A DNA stretch of 64,000 bases, from NCBI RefSeq assembly GCF_019039105.1, contig NZ_JAHPIV010000010.1, forward strand, positions 126,586 to 190,585. The letters are read 5' to 3'. The position numbers and the translations under genes are program-made. This document shows, in pieces, positions 58,973-64,000 of this stretch. The notes under the pieces are model-generated. The model did not search any database and was not told the origin of the DNA. It was given only the letters and a program-made list of their open reading frames with translations. Every line of letters begins with the position of its first letter. The first letter of the stretch is position 1. This DNA is from Desertibacillus haloalkaliphilus. GTDB taxonomy: Bacteria > Bacillota > Bacilli > Bacillales > KJ1-10-99.

Positions 58973-60190
58973 ATGAGTCAACATTCATCAAACGATCAAA
59001 AAAACGAGCGAAAGAATCGCTTAAGTGTCATGGCAGGGGCAGCTTTTTTGATGGCTACATCTGCAATCGGACCAGGATTTTTGACACAAACGGCTGTGTT
59101 TACTGAACAGTTGTTAGCAAGTTTTGCTTTTGTTATTTTAGCATCGGTGATTTTAGATATTGGAGCACAGGTAAATATATGGCGCATCATTGCCGTTTCT
59201 AAGATGAAAGGACAAGACATTGCCAATGCGGTGTTTCCAGGCCTGGGGTATGCCGTCGCCTTCTTCATTGTCTTAGGAGGTCTTGCGTTTAACATTGGAA
59301 ACGTTGGTGGAGGTGGATTAGGGGTAAATGCACTTCTAGGTTTTGACCCCGTGATTGGTGCGGTCATTACCGGACTGATTTGTGTGGGGATCTTTTTATC
59401 GAAGGAAGCTGGAATGGCGATGGACAAAATCGTTCGCTATCTAGGTGGTTTAATGATCCTACTTACGACGTATGTGATGTTTGTTAGTCAGCCACCAGTC
59501 GCAGAGGCGGCATTACGAACCGTTGCACCGCTAGAGATTGATATGTTAGCCATTATTACGATTGTCGGTGGGACCGTTGGTGGCTATATTACCTTTGCAG
59601 GGGGTCACCGTCTCTTAGATGCCGGCATTTCAGGTCAAGAAAATCTTCGTCATGTCACAAATACAGCGGTTTCAGGAATTGTAGTTGCTTCGATTATGCG
59701 AGTGATTCTATTTTTAGCTGTACTTGGAGTTGTATCAGCTGGGTTTGCATTAGATCCTGATAATCCAACAGCATCAGTGTTCCAAATTGCAGCCGGTGAA
59801 ATCGGCTTCCGTATCTTTGGGCTTGTCCTATGGGCTGCGGCGATTACGTCTGTGGTTGGTGCCGCATATACGTCTGTTTCTTTTTTAACAACGTTTCACC
59901 CGAGCATTGAACGAAACAAAAAATATTGGACTGTTGGCTTTATTGTTGCTTCAACAACGATCTTTGCTCTTATTGGTCAGCCGGTAACATTATTGATTTT
60001 AGCAGGGGCCTTTAACGGGTTAATTTTACCGTTAGCTTTAGGTTCGATTTTATTTGCTGCTCATCGCTCTTCGATTGTTGGTAAGTACAAGCATCCGATT
60101 TGGATGACGACTTTTGGTGGAATTATCGTACTTTTGACAACATTCTTAGGAATCAGGACTTTAATTACGAACATTCCACAGTTATTCTAG
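58973..60190 (+). CDS. ycsG: NRAMP-like transporter (YcsG family)
   Basis: 405 residues with about 11 spans. The start is ATG 58973 (AAAGGGTG before it; GTG 58964 lies in that site). NRAMP-fold features: ATSAIGPGFLTQTAVFT (helix 1 unwound region), then DIGAQVNIWRIIAV and FAGGHRLLDAGIS. The metal-binding DPGN motif of true NRAMPs is missing (GPGF stands there), as in YcsG proteins. It is therefore unlikely to be a metal transporter. Beside 5-oxoprolinase genes, it probably imports 5-oxoproline or a related compound. Confidence 0.85.
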   Translation: MSQHSSNDQKNERKNRLSVMAGAAFLMATSAIGPGFLTQTAVFTEQLLASFAFVILASVILDIGAQVNIWRIIAVSKMKGQDIANAVFPGLGYAVAFFIVLGGLAFNIGNVGGGGLGVNALLGFDPVIGAVITGLICVGIFLSKEAGMAMDKIVRYLGGLMILLTTYVMFVSQPPVAEAALRTVAPLEIDMLAIITIVGGTVGGYITFAGGHRLLDAGISGQENLRHVTNTAVSGIVVASIMRVILFLAVLGVVSAGFALDPDNPTASVFQIAAGEIGFRIFGLVLWAAAITSVVGAAYTSVSFLTTFHPSIERNKKYWTVGFIVASTTIFALIGQPVTLLILAGAFNGLILPLALGSILFAAHRSSIVGKYKHPIWMTTFGGIIVLLTTFLGIRTLITNIPQLF

Positions 60191-60225
60191 GAGTATAGAG
60201 ATAATGATGAGAGGGGGATGACGTC

Positions 60226-60975
60226 GTGGACGGTGTAAAAATGTCTCCGTTTGGTGACGCGGCGATTCGAATTCAGTTTGGTTCGGTATTGTCTAAGGAA
60301 CTTAATCAAACGATTCGAAGCTTTAGTCAACAACTGCAACAGGAAGACTTGCGCGGGGTAACCGAATGGGTACCGACATATACGGCAGTAACGGTGTTTT
60401 ATCAGCCGGATAAGGTGTCATATCAAACATTGACGCAGCAACTGATGTCAGTTTACGAAGAAGTAAAGGATAGCAAGGTCCCTCCCGCAAAAGTGATCTA
60501 CATTCCGACTTATTATGGTGGCGATGTTGGACCTGATTTGTCTTATGTCGCCGAACGAAATCACCTCTCCGTTGATGAAGTGATTTCGATTCATTCCAAT
60601 CAACCATACCTGATTTATATGATTGGCTTCACACCGGGTTTTCCTTATTTAGGTGGGATGTCAAAGAAAATTGCTACGCCACGTCTCGAGTCGCCACGCG
60701 CGAAAGTACCTGCTGGCTCTGTCGGAATCGCAGGTGAACAAACAGGGGTGTATTCGCTCGATACACCAGGAGGTTGGCAAATTATTGGTAAAACACCTGT
60801 GAAGCTGTATGATCACACGCGGACTGAACCTGTACTACTTGAAGCAGGGAATTACCTGAAGTTTTATTCTGTGACAAAAGAAGAGTATCAAGCGATTGAG
60901 GAGCAAATCGAAAACAATACATATCAATTGAAACAAGAATGGATGGAGGAAGCTAATGATGAATCATCAAATTGA
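60226..60975 (+). CDS. pxpB: 5-oxoprolinase subunit PxpB (KipI)
   Basis: 249 residues from GTG 60226 after GAGGGGG. The PxpB/KipI domain shows SPFGDAAIRIQFGSVLSKEL at the start, then IYMIGFTPGFPYLGGMSKKIATPRL, VPAGSVGIAGEQTGVYSLD and TPGGWQIIGKTPVKLYD. With PxpA and PxpC it hydrolyses 5-oxoproline to glutamate using ATP. In B. subtilis KipI also inhibits the sporulation kinase KinA, so a link to sporulation is possible. The gene overlaps pxpA by 20 bases. Confidence 0.92.
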   Translation: MDGVKMSPFGDAAIRIQFGSVLSKELNQTIRSFSQQLQQEDLRGVTEWVPTYTAVTVFYQPDKVSYQTLTQQLMSVYEEVKDSKVPPAKVIYIPTYYGGDVGPDLSYVAERNHLSVDEVISIHSNQPYLIYMIGFTPGFPYLGGMSKKIATPRLESPRAKVPAGSVGIAGEQTGVYSLDTPGGWQIIGKTPVKLYDHTRTEPVLLEAGNYLKFYSVTKEEYQAIEEQIENNTYQLKQEWMEEANDESSN

Positions 60976-61729
60976 TTTAAATAGTGATTTAGGTGAAAGC
61001 TTTGGTGCGTATCGAATCGGTCAAGATGACCAGGTGTTAACACATGTTACTTCGGCTAATATTGCTTGTGGCTATCATGCCGGAGACCATAATGTCATGC
61101 ATAAAACGGTGAAACTAGCGATCGAAAACAATGTCGCGCTAGGGGCGCATCCCGGCATTCAAGATTTAATTGGCTTTGGGCGCCGTGTCATGCAATTAGA
61201 TCCCAAAGACGTGTATAACTTTACGGTTTATCAAATTGGCGCTCTCCAAGCGTTTGCGAAGGTTTATCAAACAAATTTGCAGCACGTTAAGCCCCATGGT
61301 GCGTTGTTTAACATGGCCTCAAAAGATCAAGCGATTGCAAAAGCGATAGCTGAGGCTGTTTATGACGTTGATCCAACGTTAATTTTATTTGGGCTGTCTG
61401 GTGGAGAACTTGTGAAAGCTGGTAAGGGGCTCGGTCTCCAAGTGGCACAAGAAGTGTTTTCAGACCGTACGTATCAACCTGACGGGACGCTGACACCGAG
61501 AACGGAGCCGAATGCAATGATTGAAGATGCGGATGAAGCGGTTGAGCGTGTCATCCAAATGATTACAAAAGGGACGGTAGAAGCTGTAGACGGGTCAACG
61601 ATACCACTACAAGCAGATACGATTTGTGTGCATGGGGATGAACCGAGTGCACTCGAATTTGTAAAAAATCTAAAATCTGCTTTTGCAGCGAACAAGATTG
61701 AAGTCGCTGCGATTGGGAAAAATATATGA
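60956..61729 (+). CDS. pxpA: 5-oxoprolinase subunit PxpA (LamB/YcsF)
   Basis: 257 residues of the LamB/YcsF family. DLNSDLGESFGAYRIGQDD holds the metal or catalytic acids; then SANIACGYHAGDHNVMHKTV, GAHPGIQDLIGFGRR, HVKPHGALFNMA and EVFSDRTYQPDGTLTPR. TICVHGDEPSALEFV ends it. It works in the oxoprolinase complex. GGAGGAAGCT precedes tandem ATG codons (60956 and 60959). Overlaps both neighbours. Confidence 0.93.
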   Translation: MMNHQIDLNSDLGESFGAYRIGQDDQVLTHVTSANIACGYHAGDHNVMHKTVKLAIENNVALGAHPGIQDLIGFGRRVMQLDPKDVYNFTVYQIGALQAFAKVYQTNLQHVKPHGALFNMASKDQAIAKAIAEAVYDVDPTLILFGLSGGELVKAGKGLGLQVAQEVFSDRTYQPDGTLTPRTEPNAMIEDADEAVERVIQMITKGTVEAVDGSTIPLQADTICVHGDEPSALEFVKNLKSAFAANKIEVAAIGKNI

Positions 61730-62691
61730 AGCAAGAAGTTTGTGAAGTTCAATCGCCTGGGTTATTAACGACCGTCCAAGACCTCGGGCGTTTTGGTTAC
61801 CAGCAATATGGCATCGTCACGGCTGGAGCCATGGATTCCTATGCACTCCAAGTTGGTAATCTATTAGTTGGAAATGAACGTGAAGAGGCAGGGCTTGAGG
61901 TCACGGTGATGGGGCCGAAACTCAACTGGCTAACGGATGCGGTCATCGCGATAACGGGTGCAAACCTTTCACCGATGATCGATGGTCGAGAGGTTCCGAT
62001 GTGGAAATCGATCTGGGTTAGGAAAGGTCAACGATTGTCCTTCGGTAAGCCGGTAGATGGAGCGAGAGCCTATGTGACGATCGCTGGAGGGGTTGATGTT
62101 CCTGAAGTGGTTAGCAGTAAGTCTACGTACTTAAAAGCGAGTCTTGGTGGCTTTTTCGGTCGCGAGCTTCAAAGAGGGGATATCATTTCACGTACGAGTC
62201 CGACTGTTGAAATCAATCATGTCGGAAAAACGATACATTCCGATTTAGTCCCTAAGTATGCAGAGACAGAGGCGATCAGGGTCATTCTTGGACCAGATGA
62301 AGCGTCCTTTTCTCGTGATGGTCTCGACACGTTTTTAGGTTCAACATACACCGTTAGCCCGCAGGCGGACCGGATGGGTTATCGGTTGAGTGGACCAAAA
62401 ATTGATCATGTCGTTGGTGCTGATTTGTTGTCCGATGCGATTGTGCCTGGCACGATTCAAGTCCCAGCAAATGGGCAACCGATCGTTTTGCTCGCTGATA
62501 GACAAACTACCGGTGGATATACACGGATCGCGACTGTAATCTCAGTTGACCTTCCATATATCTCACAACTTTTACCGGGTCAACAGGTTCGTTTCCAGAC
62601 CGTCTCGGTTGAACAAGCGCAAACAGCCTGCAGCCATCAACAGCTAACGCTTCGTCGCTTAAAAATGGCTGTGGATGGTATAAAACGATAA
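61726..62691 (+). CDS. pxpC: 5-oxoprolinase subunit PxpC (KipA)
   Basis: 321 residues, the usual length, with SPGLLTTVQDLGRFGYQQYG and AGAMDSYALQVGNLLVGN at the front. Later come AVIAITGANLSPMIDG, ARAYVTIAGGVDVPEV and STYLKASLGGFFGRELQRGD. SPQADRMGYRLSGPKI and PANGQPIVLLADRQTTGGY close the biotin-carboxylase-like fold. It completes the PxpABC complex and overlaps pxpA by four bases (ATGA). In B. subtilis KipA antagonises KipI. No kipR-type repressor is present here, which agrees with sigma-54 control instead. Confidence 0.93.
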   Translation: MKQEVCEVQSPGLLTTVQDLGRFGYQQYGIVTAGAMDSYALQVGNLLVGNEREEAGLEVTVMGPKLNWLTDAVIAITGANLSPMIDGREVPMWKSIWVRKGQRLSFGKPVDGARAYVTIAGGVDVPEVVSSKSTYLKASLGGFFGRELQRGDIISRTSPTVEINHVGKTIHSDLVPKYAETEAIRVILGPDEASFSRDGLDTFLGSTYTVSPQADRMGYRLSGPKIDHVVGADLLSDAIVPGTIQVPANGQPIVLLADRQTTGGYTRIATVISVDLPYISQLLPGQQVRFQTVSVEQAQTACSHQQLTLRRLKMAVDGIKR

Positions 62692-62972
62692 CCGATCCAA
62701 GGTTGTATAAATAAAGAACGCGTTTTCAACAAGGGGTTCTCCCTCTCTTATGTGGTATTCACTTAAGGAGGGGACCCCTTCGATGTGTGTTCTCTATTAG
62801 GTTGATGATCGTTGTAATAAAACCGAGTAAAATGATTGAATATAATGGGATTATAATGTAAACTAATGGTAGTACTTTCATAGAAATCATATTTTCTACT
62901 ACAATTTGACATCATTAACTGGTAGAATAAGCATTGATAGCGAAGAGCATTGAAAAAGAAGGAGTGGGAAAA
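62692..62972. other. intergenic
   Basis: Contains a hairpin (AAGGGGT and ACCCCTT with inner CTCC/GGAG, about 62731-62780) without a T run, then an AT-rich promoter region for the pyrophosphatase gene. The minus-strand frame here has no ribosome site. Confidence 0.4.
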
Positions 62973-63899
62973 TTGGGTAAACAATTTATATTAGGGCACA
63001 AAAATCCAGACACGGATTCCATTTGTTCGGCACTAGCTTATGCTGACTTGAAAAAAGAGCTAGGTGTGGATGTTGAACCTATTCGCTTAGGAGAGGTGAG
63101 TAGTGAAACACAATTTGCCCTAGATTACTTTAAAGTAGAAGCACCTCGTCTTGTTGAAAAAGTAGCGTCTGAAGTCAATGAGGTTATTTTAGTTGACCAC
63201 AATGAGCGTCAACAAAGTGCTGATGATATTACAGAAGTGACTGTTCTAGAAGTAATCGATCACCACCGTATTGCAAATTTCGAGACAGCTGATCCTCTAT
63301 ATTATCGTGCTGAACCAGTAGGATGCACAACGACGATCTTAAATAAATTACATAAAGAGCATGGTGTTGAGATCAAAAAGGAAATGGCAGGTTTAATGTT
63401 ATCTGCGATCATTTCTGATACGTTATTATTTAAATCGCCAACATGTACAGATCAAGATGTGGCTGCTGCTCGTGAATTAGCTGAGATCGCTGGTGTAGAT
63501 GCTGAAGAATACGGGTTAGAAATGCTAAAAGCTGGAGCCGACATGAGTCAAAAAACCATTGAACAATTAATCACGCTTGATGCAAAAGAATTTACAATGG
63601 GATCTAGTAAAGTAGAAGTAGCGCAAGTCAATGTTGTTGATACGGACGATGTACTTGGTCGTCAAGATGAATTAGAAGCGGGTCTGAAAAAAGCAATTGC
63701 TGATAAAAACCTCGATCTATTCGTTTTTGTTGTGACAGATATTTTAAACAATGATTCGGTTGCTGTTTCGCTTGGTGATAAAGCGAAGGTAGTTGAAGAT
63801 GCATTTAATGTCACATTAGACAACAACCGTGCGGTCTTAAAAGGCGTTGTTTCACGTAAAAAGCAGATTGTTCCAAATTTAACTGATAGCTTATCATAA
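62973..63899 (+). CDS. ppaC: manganese-dependent inorganic pyrophosphatase
   Basis: 308 residues from TTG 62973, which follows AAGGAGTGGG; the upstream start at 62934 has none. Family II pyrophosphatase: [20 protein letters not shown] (metal ligands His and Asp), [12 protein letters not shown], then [19 protein letters not shown] (the DHH motif), VGCTTTIL and [17 protein letters not shown]. The C-terminal half binds substrate (RKKQIVPNL with basic residues). It hydrolyses pyrophosphate in the cytoplasm and drives biosynthetic reactions. Confidence 0.95.
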   Translation: MGKQFILGHKNPDTDSICSALAYADLKKELGVDVEPIRLGEVSSETQFALDYFKVEAPRLVEKVASEVNEVILVDHNERQQSADDITEVTVLEVIDHHRIANFETADPLYYRAEPVGCTTTILNKLHKEHGVEIKKEMAGLMLSAIISDTLLFKSPTCTDQDVAAARELAEIAGVDAEEYGLEMLKAGADMSQKTIEQLITLDAKEFTMGSSKVEVAQVNVVDTDDVLGRQDELEAGLKKAIADKNLDLFVFVVTDILNNDSVAVSLGDKAKVVEDAFNVTLDNNRAVLKGVVSRKKQIVPNLTDSLS

Positions 63900-63933
63900 A
63901 AACGAAACACATATCGAGGCTGAGACAAAATGA

Positions 63934-64000
63934 TATGCTCCCTCTAGGGTAGACAGATTAAAAAATAAAAATCTGTTTTACCTTAGGGGGAGTATTTTTG
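63934..64000 (+). terminator. large hairpin terminator at the window end
   Basis: CTCCCTCTAGGGTAGACAGATT and its near complement (AATCTGTTTTACCTTAGGGGGAG) pair around an A-rich loop, ending in ATTTTTG. A GAGGCTGAGACAAAA half-motif of the terminator repeat family precedes it. Confidence 0.75.

Noticed and set aside
1..64000. tRNA, rRNA, insertion-sequence transposase or prophage genes
   Set aside because: I searched by eye for their typical sequences and found none that could be supported.

Overview
The window looks like the chromosome of a low-GC, endospore-forming Bacillaceae bacterium; I cannot fix the genus. The reasons are the B. subtilis-like genes and gene orders (yxlE-yxlF-yxlG, the ycsG-kipI-ycsF-kipA cluster, ycsI, yqeG, lcfB, ppaC, a YisP-like prenyl synthase), the many spore-coat-like proteins, strong GGAGG ribosome sites, frequent TTG starts and many short lipoproteins. 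I see no rRNA, tRNA, CRISPR array or complete insertion sequence. || Layout. (1) 0-4.3 kb: accessory lipoproteins, a RelE-type toxin-antitoxin pair and a decayed lipoprotein gene, with a dispersed CTAACGGGTGC motif between them. (2) 4.5-10.1 kb: sporulation-type genes (YhjD-like, two ferritin-like proteins, DUF1259, CotF-like, a YjcZ-like miniprotein) mixed with decayed genes (AraC, YmaF, a secreted protein). (3) 10.3-19.6 kb: a block of proline-rich coat-like proteins, two LysM-HEAT paralogues, a SIMPL protein, a haloperoxidase-like enzyme and two paralogues sharing a conserved hydrophobic C-terminus. Several genes have sigma-K-like promoters (AC, 16-17 bases, CATA). (4) 20.0-26.0 kb: a complete thiazole/oxazole-modified peptide (TOMM) cluster: a precursor with cysteine at every third position, a ThiF-like maturation protein, a fused cyclodehydratase/YcaO protein and a double-domain SagB dehydrogenase. 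Both of its transcription units have sigma-K-like promoters, and no exporter, protease or immunity gene lies beside it. This is the most interesting system here: probably a spore-associated heterocyclised peptide. (5) 26-36 kb: small membrane proteins and lipoproteins, a 0.7-kb segmental duplication, a large transporter, a topB stump, a GNAT enzyme and YcsI. (6) 36-37.5 kb: a macrolide phosphotransferase behind an intact macrolide-type leader peptide and attenuator, with the intervening ABC-F gene deleted to a stump. (7) 37.7-48 kb: lipoproteins, broken AraC and membrane genes, YmaF, a PQQ-type sugar dehydrogenase fold, a prenyl synthase, a HAD phosphatase and 52-bp palindromic tandem repeats. 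(8) 48-52 kb: acyl-CoA ligase and an ABC exporter. (9) 54-62.7 kb: a sodium-solute symporter with a tiny partner, a histidine kinase and an NtrC-type regulator, then a near-perfect sigma-54 promoter driving an NRAMP-like transporter and the three 5-oxoprolinase subunits. (10) 63 kb: manganese-dependent pyrophosphatase. || The window contrasts intact long genes with at least ten small accessory genes broken by one-base indels, nonsense changes or internal deletions. That pattern suggests ongoing decay of accessory functions rather than poor sequence throughout.
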